This document shows, one piece after another, positions 1-5,593 of a stretch of DNA of 5,593 bases. A program made the translations under genes and the position numbers. Position 1 is the stretch's first letter; each line of letters starts with the position of its first letter. Source of the stretch: an uncultured Eubacteriales bacterium (GTDB lineage Bacteria > Bacillota > Clostridia > UBA1381 > UBA9506); assembly GCA_902478395.1 (NCBI GenBank), contig CABSKZ010000205.1, forward strand, positions 1 to 5,593. Direction: 5' to 3'. Under the pieces are notes generated by a model that was given only the letters and a program-made list of their open reading frames with translations, did not search any database and was not told the DNA's origin.

Positions 1-1023
1 GTCGTCGAGCAGCTCATTTGCCAGCGACAAAATATGTTCCTCATCCACACCTGCAATTTTAACAGTTCCCGCCGTCACCGCCTCGGGCCTTTCGGTCTCG
101 TTCCGCAGCACCAGCACAGGTTTGCCGAGCGACGGTGCTTCCTCCTGCAGGCCGCCGGAGTCCGTCATGACCATGTAACACTTGTTCATTAAATTATGAA
201 GTTCTTCCACATCTACCGGATCAATGAGATGAATCCGCTCATGCCCGCCAAGAATTTCAAATACAGTTTCCCGTACCGCGGGGTTCAGATGGACCGGATA
301 CACCACTTCCACGTCTTCGTGCGCGTTCACAGCGCGGAGGATGGCGTTACAAATGTTTGCCAGCGGCTTCCCAAGATTTTCCCGGCGGTGCGCTGTGACT
401 AAAATCACCCGCTTATCTTTATAATCAAGCGTCCGCAAGGTCTCGTTCTGAAATAGGTAATTCTCTTCTACCGTCGCACGAATCGCATCTATTACAGTAT
501 TTCCTGTTATATAAATCTCATTCCCATCAACGCTTTCTTTGAGCAGATTATTTTTATTATTTTGTGTCGGGGCAAAGAAAATGTCCGTAAGCACAGTGGT
601 AAGCTTCCGGTTCATTTCCTCCGGAAACGGGGAATATTTGTCATAGGTTCGCAGTCCGGCCTCCACATGACCGACCTTCGTCTGGCAGTAAAACGCGGCG
701 AGCGCCCCGGCAAAGGTGGTCGAGGTATCACCGTGGACAAGCACAATATCTGGCTTCACTTCTTTAATGACTTCCTCAAGCCCCGTCAGCGCCTTCGAGG
801 TAATACCGGACAAGGTTTGCTTCTGCTGCATAATATCCAAATCATAGTCCGGTTTGATGTCAAAACGCGCCAGCACCTGGTCGAGCATTTGGCGGTGCTG
901 CGCCGTGACACATACAATGGATTCAATCTCGTCAGCCCGGCTTTCCAATTCTTTTACAAGCGGCGCCATTTTAATGGCTTCCGGCCTGGTTCCAAATACA
1001 GTCATTACTTTAATTTTATTCAT
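1..1023 (-). CDS. wecB: UDP-N-acetylglucosamine 2-epimerase (non-hydrolysing), 3' end beyond the window
   Basis: This cytoplasmic enzyme interconverts UDP-GlcNAc and UDP-ManNAc; the Gram-positive orthologue is called MnaA. I translated 341 residues from ATG at 1021-1023; the C-terminus, perhaps 30-45 residues by family length, lies left of base 1. Family motifs are all present: GTRPEA (11-16), QHRQM (42-46), HGDT with the Asp at 99, HVEAGLRT with Glu121, PFPEEMNR with Glu135, TAHRRENLG with His212, and DSGGLQEE (288-295). Asp99, Glu121, Glu135 and His212 match the catalytic or near-catalytic positions known from the E. coli enzyme. A GGAGTG site ends 6 bases before the ATG. It lies 55 bases downstream of the TagO-like gene on the same strand, so co-transcription is likely and it would supply ManNAc for the lipid-linked GlcNAc made by that gene. 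The biochemical assignment is firm; the end product (teichoic acid or other glycan) is inferred. Confidence 0.96.
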   Translation of the reverse strand, partial: MNKIKVMTVFGTRPEAIKMAPLVKELESRADEIESIVCVTAQHRQMLDQVLARFDIKPDYDLDIMQQKQTLSGITSKALTGLEEVIKEVKPDIVLVHGDTSTTFAGALAAFYCQTKVGHVEAGLRTYDKYSPFPEEMNRKLTTVLTDIFFAPTQNNKNNLLKESVDGNEIYITGNTVIDAIRATVEENYLFQNETLRTLDYKDKRVILVTAHRRENLGKPLANICNAILRAVNAHEDVEVVYPVHLNPAVRETVFEILGGHERIHLIDPVDVEELHNLMNKCYMVMTDSGGLQEEAPSLGKPVLVLRNETERPEAVTAGTVKIAGVDEEHILSLANELLDD

Positions 1024-1064
1024 TCGTTTCACTCCGTTATGTAATTATGTTCTGATATATGACA

Positions 1065-1093
1065 AAAGAAGATATGGGTCACATATCTTCTTT
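1065..1093 (-). other. Perfect 12-bp inverted repeat over the tagO stop codon
   Basis: The arms 1065-1076 (AAAGAAGATATG on the + strand) and 1082-1093 are exact reverse complements around a 5-base loop. On the coding (minus) strand the first arm encodes the last residues of the TagO-like protein, the loop contains its TGA stop, and the second arm opens the gap before wecB. The stem is AT-rich with only three G:C pairs, and only a short TTTT follows it on the minus strand. It could be a weak intercistronic terminator, or an mRNA processing or stability element that sets the tagO:wecB ratio. The structure is seen; the role is inferred. Confidence 0.5.
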
Positions 1094-2215
1094 CTCTTTT
1101 TTATCTGATTTCTCCGGCGTTTCATCGCCGGCTTCATTTTTTTTCGTCTCGTGATTTTGGCCGTCCTCCGCACCGTCTGGCCGGTTAATCAACGTAAATG
1201 CAAACAGGGCAAACAGAACCACCGACACAATCAGAATCAGTGCGCGCGAAAAATCGCTGAACAACATGACAATGCCGCTGATCGCAAGCATTGCGCTCAG
1301 GCCGTACAGAATGATTACCGCGGTTCTGTGCGAAAAGCCCATATCTATCAGCCTGTGATGCAAATGTCCCCTGTCAGGAGCCATGATCGGCTGACGCTTA
1401 ATAATTCTGCGGATAATGGCAAACAGCGTGTCAAAAATCGGCAGGCCTAGCACCAGAAGCGGCACGGTAAAGGCCACATAGGTCTTGAACGGCCCCTGTA
1501 TAGAAATGCAGGCCAGAACAAACCCCAGGAAGGTTGCTCCCGTGTCGCCCATAAAAATCTTCGCCGGATTGAAGTTGTACGGCAAAAAGCCAAAGCAGGC
1601 CCCCGCGAGCGCCGCCGCCATAACAAGCAGTGTGAAACTCGTATCGTGCTGAATCAGCAAAATAGACAGCAGCGCAACCGCAGCGATGGAAGAAACACCC
1701 GCCGCAAGTCCATCCAGCCCATCAATCAGATTCACGGCGTTTGTCACGCCGACAATCCAAAGAACGCTCACACCGATGGAAAACCATTCCGGCAGCCGGA
1801 CCAGTTGGTCCGTTATCGGATTCGTCACCGCGTAAATACGGACACCGAGTAATACAGGAATGAGCGCCGCGGCAATCTGAATGAAAAACTTCAAGATTGC
1901 CTTTCTCGGCTTGTAGTCATCAACCATTCCCAAAGTAACGATGATGACGCAGCCCGTCAAAATTCCGATCAGTCTTAAATTGCTTTCCAGCAAGCTGTAA
2001 TCGGCAAAACACAGCACACTGACCAGAAATCCATAAAAAATTGCGAGCCCGCCCCATAGGGCGATTGAGTCCTTGTGCATCCGCCTGTTGTCCTTTGGCA
2101 CATCAATCGCACCAACCTTAATCGCCAGCCTTTTGACCAGCGGCGTGGCGGCAAAGGAGATGATAAGCGCGACAATGAAGGCAAATGTAATGAACAGCCC
2201 GTTATTTTCTCCCAT
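1079..2215 (-). CDS. tagO: Polyprenyl-phosphate GlcNAc-1-phosphate transferase, TagO/WecA (MraY superfamily)
   Basis: This integral membrane enzyme transfers GlcNAc-1-phosphate from UDP-GlcNAc to undecaprenyl phosphate, starting wall teichoic acid or other lipid-linked glycans. The protein has 378 residues and is mostly hydrophobic, with about ten or eleven membrane segments. Diagnostic motifs are VDDYKPRK with the Asp pair at 99-100, NAVNLIDGLDGLA (159-171), IFMGDTG (220-226) and the cytoplasmic DRGHLHHRL (281-289). The histidine-rich loop is the WecA/TagO version, which separates it from MraY. The last 34 residues form a Lys/Glu/Asp-rich hydrophilic tail. I chose ATG at 2213-2215, preceded by GGAGTGG. 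A longer frame opening at TTG 2246-2248 would start upstream of the predicted transcript start and has no ribosome site. It is first of a likely two-gene operon with wecB. tagO versus wecA is a naming choice based on the Firmicute look. Confidence 0.95.
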   Translation of the reverse strand: MGENNGLFITFAFIVALIISFAATPLVKRLAIKVGAIDVPKDNRRMHKDSIALWGGLAIFYGFLVSVLCFADYSLLESNLRLIGILTGCVIIVTLGMVDDYKPRKAILKFFIQIAAALIPVLLGVRIYAVTNPITDQLVRLPEWFSIGVSVLWIVGVTNAVNLIDGLDGLAAGVSSIAAVALLSILLIQHDTSFTLLVMAAALAGACFGFLPYNFNPAKIFMGDTGATFLGFVLACISIQGPFKTYVAFTVPLLVLGLPIFDTLFAIIRRIIKRQPIMAPDRGHLHHRLIDMGFSHRTAVIILYGLSAMLAISGIVMLFSDFSRALILIVSVVLFALFAFTLINRPDGAEDGQNHETKKNEAGDETPEKSDKKEKEDM

Positions 2216-2250
2216 AAGAGGAACCACTCCAAACTTATAACATTGCAAAA

Positions 2251-2279
2251 ATTATATACCACAATGTCCCATTTGTCAA
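2251..2279 (-). promoter_or_regulatory. Perfect-consensus sigma-A promoter for tagO-wecB
   Basis: On the minus strand TTGACA (2274-2279) and TATAAT (2251-2256) are separated by exactly 17 bases, matching the housekeeping consensus at all 12 positions. Transcription should begin near 2243-2245, giving a leader of about 30 bases that contains GGAGTGG before the ATG at 2215. The spacer includes an imperfect inverted repeat (ACAA..TTGT) that might bind a regulator, but this is weak. I see no terminator between the end of the DUF421 gene (2323) and this promoter. Confidence 0.88.
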
Positions 2280-2322
2280 TGCTAAAGCGGACGTCATTCA
2301 ACAAAAATTAATATTTATCGGG

Positions 2323-3042
2323 TTAGTCAAACATCGTTGTTCCAGGGGAGTCATCATTTTTAAAGTAGACTGACAGCTGACTGTTATTATCGACGGTAGC
2401 AAGCAATATGTCCTGAATTTTATCGCACTTTTGCTCTTTCAATTTTTTATGCAGCCAGTCGCCGTTCTTCCCGGCAGCCTTTAGGTTTCGTCCCATTACC
2501 TTCCCGTCTATTACGACATTTGCTACCATTCCCTCAGGGCTTGGCTGTATCTGCATGTCCTCACAAACCACGCCTCTTTTTTCATCTTTTGGCATAAAGC
2601 TAATCTCTCCGTTCGTTTCCATCACGGCAAACTTCACATCACTAATATTGAAATACCCGGCGATACGGCATTCTGACAACAGCTCATTGACGTCCAGCTT
2701 GGTGCGTTTCAGATTTTTTTCAATCAGTCTTCCATTGTTAATCAGCAGCTTTGGCGTACCAACGAAAAAGCGCCTCATCCAAATGCTCTTGTTTGTGGTA
2801 TAAGAAATCAACAGCGCGAGCAGTGTGTAAACTACCATCGCAACCGCCGCATAATGGTAAGGAAGATCGCGGTTAATTGTCATTTCAGCAGCGATGGAGC
2901 CAATGGAAATGCCAATCGCATAATCAAAAAATGACAGCTGTGAAATTTGCTTGGCACCAAGCAGCTTTGTCAAAATAAACAGCACCACAACAGACATCAG
3001 CGCCCGCAGGACGATGTCTCCACTCTCAATCAAAATATCCAA
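2323..3042 (-). CDS. DUF421 (YetF-like) membrane protein
   Basis: The protein has 239 residues. The N-terminal third is hydrophobic, with segments near 10-28, 40-57 and 63-82. A soluble domain follows with the DUF421 pattern: the LGAKQISQLSFFDY stretch (28-41), GTPKLLINNGRLIEKNL (95-111), LDVNELLSECR (116-126), a DVKFAVMETNGEISF run (135-149), and a second half-repeat with VNVVIDGKV-like residues (172-182) and an acidic end. Length and order match Bacillus YetF relatives. The family has no settled biochemical function; a related two-domain protein is linked to spore heat resistance in bacilli. I start it at TTG 3040-3042, because GGAGTG lies 6 bases upstream, inside what an ATG start at 3055-3057 would make coding; that ATG has no ribosome site. 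It points the same way as tagO but appears to have its own promoter. The family call is firm and the role is unknown. Confidence 0.88.
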   Translation of the reverse strand: MDILIESGDIVLRALMSVVVLFILTKLLGAKQISQLSFFDYAIGISIGSIAAEMTINRDLPYHYAAVAMVVYTLLALLISYTTNKSIWMRRFFVGTPKLLINNGRLIEKNLKRTKLDVNELLSECRIAGYFNISDVKFAVMETNGEISFMPKDEKRGVVCEDMQIQPSPEGMVANVVIDGKVMGRNLKAAGKNGDWLHKKLKEQKCDKIQDILLATVDNNSQLSVYFKNDDSPGTTMFD

Positions 3043-3048
3043 TTGTTT

Positions 3049-3054
3049 CACTCC
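3049..3054 (-). promoter_or_regulatory. Ribosome binding site that decides a TTG start
   Basis: GGAGTG followed by AAACAA leads directly into TTG at 3042. The wecB leader reads GGAGTG then AAACGA before its ATG, so the two 12-base leaders differ at one position. This argues that DUF421 translation starts at TTG and not at the ATG immediately preceding the GGAGTG. Confidence 0.75.
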
Positions 3055-3068
3055 CATTATTTGTTATT

Positions 3069-3097
3069 ATTATGTTCCATAAAAACTTGTGGAACAA
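3069..3097 (-). promoter_or_regulatory. Candidate promoter for the DUF421 gene with an embedded palindrome
   Basis: On the minus strand CATAAT (3069-3074, 5 of 6 to consensus) sits 17 bases from TTGTTC (3092-3097, 3 of 6). The start point would be near 3062, about 20 bases before the TTG codon. GTTCCA (3074-3079) and TGGAAC (3090-3095) are exact inverted repeats separated by 10 bases. They lie across the -35/-10 interval, so a dimeric repressor could act there. Promoter strength and operator role are inferred. Confidence 0.42.
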
Positions 3098-3289
3098 AGT
3101 TTCACCGTTACGCGGTACGTAAAAACTTGCTTCATGCGTGCCAGCTGATGCTGTACCGTCCGATGAAACAAGCAGCGCCAGCTGATTTTTATTTGTATTA
3201 CCAATGCCAATGTTCTAAAACACAGCTTTTTACCGATAAATCATCGTCAAAGCGTAGGATTTATCCGTTTAAAATAAGCAAGTTTCACC
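3080..3289. repeat. Three pairs of 10-base direct repeats in the divergent spacer
   Basis: TAAAAACTTG occurs at 3080-3089 and 3120-3129, AAGTTTCACC at 3097-3106 and 3280-3289, and GCCAGCTGAT at 3140-3149 and 3177-3186. Two of the pairs are 37-40 bases apart, start to start. By a rough count, even one exact 10-base repeat is unlikely by chance in a stretch this size. They could be regulator sites, a duplicated remnant or pieces of a dispersed repeat; nothing here decides between these. Confidence 0.55.
3142..3190 (+). terminator. Terminator-like hairpin with no obvious upstream gene
   Basis: CAGCTGATGCTG (3142-3153) pairs with CAGCGCCAGCTG (3173-3184), giving ten Watson-Crick pairs, one G:U and one mismatch. 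The loop is 19 bases, and ATTTTT follows at 3185-3190. This is the shape of a rightward intrinsic terminator, but the gene to its left runs leftward. It may end a short unannotated RNA or be a relic. The long loop weakens the call. Confidence 0.28.
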
Positions 3290-3341
3290 TGTTTCAATAA
3301 AAGGAAGACTTTGCTTTATTTCCTATTATTTACGAATTGGG

Positions 3342-3370
3342 TAGAAAAAACACGCGAAATGTTATATAAT
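3342..3370 (+). promoter_or_regulatory. Promoter for rlmD
   Basis: A perfect TATAAT (3365-3370) lies 17 bases after TAGAAA (3342-3347, 4 of 6 to TTGACA). The predicted start near 3377 leaves only about 10 bases before the ATG at 3387. That favours the GTG at 3402, which has GGAG at 3389-3392 with a 9-base gap, as the true start of the gene. Confidence 0.65.
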
Positions 3371-3401
3371 TTAAGAAAACGATCAAATGGAGAATGATGA
3401 C

Positions 3402-5057
3402 GTGCCAGAAAAAAACAAAAATTACGAAATTACTATCACCGGATTCGGAAGCAACGGCGAAGGAATCGGCCGTATCGACAATATGGCGGTGTTTGTCCCG
3501 GGAGGCTGCGAAGGCGATATTTTGGAAATTAAGCTGATTAAAATAAAATCCAGCTATGCGGTAGGAAAAATTCTTCGCATCCTGAAACCGTCGGAATTTC
3601 GGCAGGAAAGCTTCTGCCCTGCCTCATCACGGTGCGGCGGATGCCAGCTGGCCCATGTCGCTTATGATAAACAACTCGCGGTAAAAAAGCAGCTGGTGAC
3701 GGACTGTCTGGAACGGATTGGCGGCCTGAGCTTGAATCACGCAGAAGTATTCGACACGCTCGGAATGGAGTCGCCTTACCGTTACCGGAATAAAATGGTG
3801 TTTCCAATCGGCAGGGACAACGGCGGAAAACCAGTTGGGGGGTTCTATGCGCAGCACAGTCATACGGTAGTCCCATTAGAGGACTGTATGCTCGGCAGCA
3901 GTGCGGCCTCTATGATTCTGCATACCGTACTGGATTTCACGAACGAATACCGTATTTCTGTTTATGACGAAGCGGCGCATAAGGGCTTGGTCCGCCGCGT
4001 ATTCGTCCGTTTCGGGTATACTTCCCGCGAGGCGATGGCGGTCATTTCCATTAACGGAAGTAAATTGCCGCATGCTGAACAGCTTGTCAGCAGGCTTTTG
4101 GAGCTTTCTCTGCCGGATTACCGTCTGAACAGCATCCTGCTGAACTGCAATACTGAACGGAATAATCTGGTATTGTCCGGCAAAAACGTTGTTTTATATG
4201 GAACGGAAACAATCAGGAACACGCTCTGCGGCATGGAATATATGATTTCTCCGAACAGTTTTTTCCAGGTGAATCCCTTGCAGATGGAACGGCTGTATTC
4301 CAAGGCACTGGAATTTGCGGAGATTTCCGGAACTGAAACCGTTGTAGACCTGTATTCCGGCATTGGAACTATCTCTCTTGCCGCGAGCCGTATAGCAAAA
4401 AATGTTATCGGCGTGGAAATCGTGCCGCAGGCCGTCGCGGACGCCAGGGAAAATGCCAGCTTGAACCGGGTAACCAACGTCACGTTTTACGAGGGAAGCG
4501 CGGAGGATATCAGCGTTAAGCTGGCAAAAGACCACCTTGTACCCGACGTGGTCATTCTTGACCCACCGAGAAAAGGCAGCGACGAAACAACACTCGGCGC
4601 GATTCTCTCCATGTCTCCGAAAAAAATTGTTTATATCTCTTGTAATCCCTCTACACTTGCGCGGGATTTAAAAATATTGACAAACGGCGGCTACTCTCTA
4701 AAAAAGATACAGCCTGTGGATATGTTTCCGCATACGAGTCATGTGGAGGTTGTGTGTTTGCTTTCCAAACTTAATTCAAATAAGTTGAAGTATATCAATG
4801 TGGAATTAGAGATGGATGAACTTGATTTGACGGCGGCGGAGAGTAAAGCAACCTATGAGGAAATCAAGGATTATGTGTTGAAGCATACGGGATTGAAAGT
4901 CAGCAACTTGTATATTGCACAGGTAAAGCAGAAATGCGGTATTGTTGAGAGGGTAAATTATAACCTGCCGAAATCGGAAAATTCCAGACAGCCGAAATGC
5001 CCGCCAGAGAAGGAAGCGGCTATATGGGAGGCACTGAAATATTTTAGGATGGTATAG
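3402..5057 (+). CDS. rlmD: 23S rRNA (uracil-C5)-methyltransferase RlmD/RumA type, with an extra C-terminal tail
   Basis: This SAM-dependent enzyme methylates C5 of a uridine in 23S rRNA (U1939 for E. coli RlmD; clostridial paralogues may target U747 as well). The protein has 551 residues from GTG 3402, chosen because GGAG sits 9 bases upstream; ATG 3387 would add five residues. Domains in order: a TRAM-like RNA-binding domain (about 5-62); Fe-S cysteines C72, C78, C81 and C162; FFQVNP (287-292); SAM-binding DLYSGIGTISL (316-326); DPPRKG (387-392); the nucleophile C414 in ISCNPSTLARDL (412-423); and the general base E449 in HTSHVE (444-449). Normal family members end a few residues after that glutamate. 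Here about 95 more residues follow, charged and probably acquired (see the tail entry). Catalysis should be intact. It is transcribed alone, divergent from DUF421. Confidence 0.93.
   Translation: MPEKNKNYEITITGFGSNGEGIGRIDNMAVFVPGGCEGDILEIKLIKIKSSYAVGKILRILKPSEFRQESFCPASSRCGGCQLAHVAYDKQLAVKKQLVTDCLERIGGLSLNHAEVFDTLGMESPYRYRNKMVFPIGRDNGGKPVGGFYAQHSHTVVPLEDCMLGSSAASMILHTVLDFTNEYRISVYDEAAHKGLVRRVFVRFGYTSREAMAVISINGSKLPHAEQLVSRLLELSLPDYRLNSILLNCNTERNNLVLSGKNVVLYGTETIRNTLCGMEYMISPNSFFQVNPLQMERLYSKALEFAEISGTETVVDLYSGIGTISLAASRIAKNVIGVEIVPQAVADARENASLNRVTNVTFYEGSAEDISVKLAKDHLVPDVVILDPPRKGSDETTLGAILSMSPKKIVYISCNPSTLARDLKILTNGGYSLKKIQPVDMFPHTSHVEVVCLLSKLNSNKLKYINVELEMDELDLTAAESKATYEEIKDYVLKHTGLKVSNLYIAQVKQKCGIVERVNYNLPKSENSRQPKCPPEKEAAIWEALKYFRMV
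4731..4767 (+). other. Candidate integration junction (att-like) at the conserved 3' end of rlmD
   Basis: These bases encode HTSHVEVVCLLS, the conserved end of the methyltransferase fold. Immediately after, the protein leaves the family consensus, and base composition and codon choice drift towards AT. The 3' end of rum/rlmD genes is a known integration target; I recall the streptococcal element Phi-m46.1 as an example. The exact crossover bases cannot be set without the right end of the element. Confidence 0.4.
4767..5057 (+). other. Acquired-looking C-terminal tail of RlmD (residues 456-551)
   Basis: The tail begins near KLNSNKLKYI, has an acidic MDELDLTAAESKATYEEI core (471-488), then a basic KVSNLYIAQVKQKCG patch (499-513), and ends with a CPPEKEAAI motif (533-541). 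I recognise this block as one that recurs in Clostridia, both on RlmD C-termini and as a separate segment next to DNA methylases and mobile elements, but I cannot search to confirm it. An internal ATG at 4812-4814 could let it be translated alone if the element excised. Its fold is unknown to me; the short helical layout suggests a small DNA- or RNA-binding module. Confidence 0.5.
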
Positions 5058-5146
5058 GGGGCTTTATAAAGTAGTAGACTGCTACAATAGATTTGATGGG
5101 AAGATATTCTAGAACATTTTTCTATGATTTGTGAGAGGGATGAATT

Positions 5147-5593
5147 ATGCCATTTGAAAAAGGTGGAAGAGCAGATAAACAAGGGAATAGGTATGAGATA
5201 AATTGTATAATCTATGAGATTCTTAAGGTTTTAAATGAGATAAACTATAGTGTTATTGTTGAAGCACTTGGTACAGATGAAATCGGTACAGATATATTAG
5301 TAACAACTTTTGATGGACAGAAAGAACACCAGCAATGTAAAGCACGTAATGCAAGTAAAGAGTGCTGGGATGTTTCAGATTTAAAGGCAAAAAACATATT
5401 TTCTACATGGAAAATTCAGTTGAATAGGGAGCACAACAGAAAAATGGCGTTGGTCAGTCCAATGGCATGCTCTTTCTTATTTGATTTACACGATCGTGCA
5501 TGTAATACTAGCGGTAGAGCAGAAGATTTTTATTCCATACAAATCATGAAAAGCAGTAAGGAATTTCAAAAATTTTATAAAAGTTTTTGTATT
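5147..5593 (+). CDS. N-terminal Mrr-like PD-(D/E)xK nuclease domain of a probable defence protein, 3' end beyond the window
   Basis: The frame is open from ATG 5147, with GAGGG at 5135-5139 seven bases upstream, to the window end: 149 residues with no stop. It opens with GGRADKQGNRYE (6-17), an entry motif I associate with nuclease domains at the N-terminus of large STAND/NACHT-type NTPase defence proteins. A nuclease core follows: Glu17 and Glu39 as possible acidic residues, GTDILV with Asp49, then a beta-turn-beta into HQQCKARN, where Q63-x-K65 replaces the classical E-x-K, as in Mrr enzymes. W74 and a DLKAKNIF helix (78-85) fit the same layout. The protein is AT-rich in codon choice (many ATA, AGA, TTA), unlike the genes to its left. 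It lies 89 bases after rlmD. The role as DNA-cutting effector of an anti-phage system is inferred; a stand-alone restriction enzyme is the main alternative. Confidence 0.62.
   Translation, partial: MPFEKGGRADKQGNRYEINCIIYEILKVLNEINYSVIVEALGTDEIGTDILVTTFDGQKEHQQCKARNASKECWDVSDLKAKNIFSTWKIQLNREHNRKMALVSPMACSFLFDLHDRACNTSGRAEDFYSIQIMKSSKEFQKFYKSFCI

Larger units (their letters stand above)
3043..3401. other. Divergent spacer between DUF421 and rlmD
   Basis: No credible gene was found in this stretch. One minus-strand frame is stop-free below 3214, but it has no start codon or ribosome site. The spacer holds the DUF421 promoter at its left, the rlmD promoter at its right, and an unusual amount of small repetition between them. 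Besides the direct repeats listed separately, GATAAATC (3235-3242) faces GATTTATC (3258-3265), and AATAAAAGGAA (3296-3306) faces TTCCTATTATT (3320-3330) with one mismatch. The second pair ends 11 bases before the rlmD -35 box. Confidence 0.7.

Noticed and set aside
562..1044. Rightward open frame of about 160 codons
   Set aside because: It is entirely antisense to the epimerase gene, whose translation matches the family throughout.
1024..1064. Possible separate wecB promoter (TTGTCA in the intercistronic gap)
   Set aside because: No acceptable -10 hexamer lies at a 16-18 base distance, so read-through from tagO is the simpler reading.
3060..3214. Stop-free minus-strand frame upstream of DUF421
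   Set aside because: It has no start codon with a ribosome site, crosses the predicted promoter and runs into DUF421 in the wrong frame.
5071..5085. Short inverted repeat after the rlmD stop as a terminator
   Set aside because: The stem is only about 4 bp with no T-run, too weak to call.
5058..5146. Promoter for the nuclease gene (TACAAT at 5083-5088 or TATGAT at 5123-5128)
   Set aside because: Neither has a convincing -35 at the right spacing, and the second would start transcription on top of the ribosome site.
1..5593. CRISPR array, tRNA or rRNA genes
   Set aside because: I saw no regularly spaced repeats and no cloverleaf or rRNA-like sequence on either strand.

Overview
The window looks like a chromosomal segment of a low-to-mid GC Firmicute, most likely a gut-type Clostridia. 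The pointers are strong GGAG-type ribosome binding sites, sigma-A-like promoters, TTG and GTG starts, a TagO/MnaA-type gene pair, a YetF-like DUF421 membrane protein and a clostridial-style RlmD. Genus cannot be fixed from the sequence.

Layout. Bases 1-2322 hold a leftward cell-envelope pair. The upstream gene (1079-2215) is a polyprenyl-phosphate GlcNAc-1-phosphate transferase of the TagO/WecA family. The downstream gene (1-1023, cut by the window edge) is a non-hydrolysing UDP-GlcNAc 2-epimerase. A perfect-consensus promoter lies just upstream of the pair. Together they would make undecaprenyl-PP-GlcNAc and UDP-ManNAc, the first inputs of a wall teichoic acid linkage unit or a related surface glycan. 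Bases 2323-3042 encode a DUF421 (YetF-like) membrane protein, also leftward, probably from its own promoter.

Bases 3043-3401 are a divergent spacer of about 360 bases. It carries two back-to-back promoters, three pairs of 10-base direct repeats and several inverted repeats, one of which resembles an orphan terminator. Bases 3402-5057 encode an RlmD/RumA-type 23S rRNA m5U methyltransferase. It is complete in every catalytic motif but carries an extra C-terminal tail of about 95 residues that is not part of the usual enzyme.

From that tail onward the DNA becomes visibly more AT-rich. The window ends inside a gene (5147-5593) whose N-terminus looks like a Mrr-like PD-(D/E)xK nuclease domain, of the kind found as the effector of large anti-phage NTPase proteins. 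My reading is that the 3' end of rlmD is an integration site. The replaced tail and the nuclease gene would then be the left edge of an acquired defence or mobile island that continues to the right. This boundary is the most interesting part of the window.
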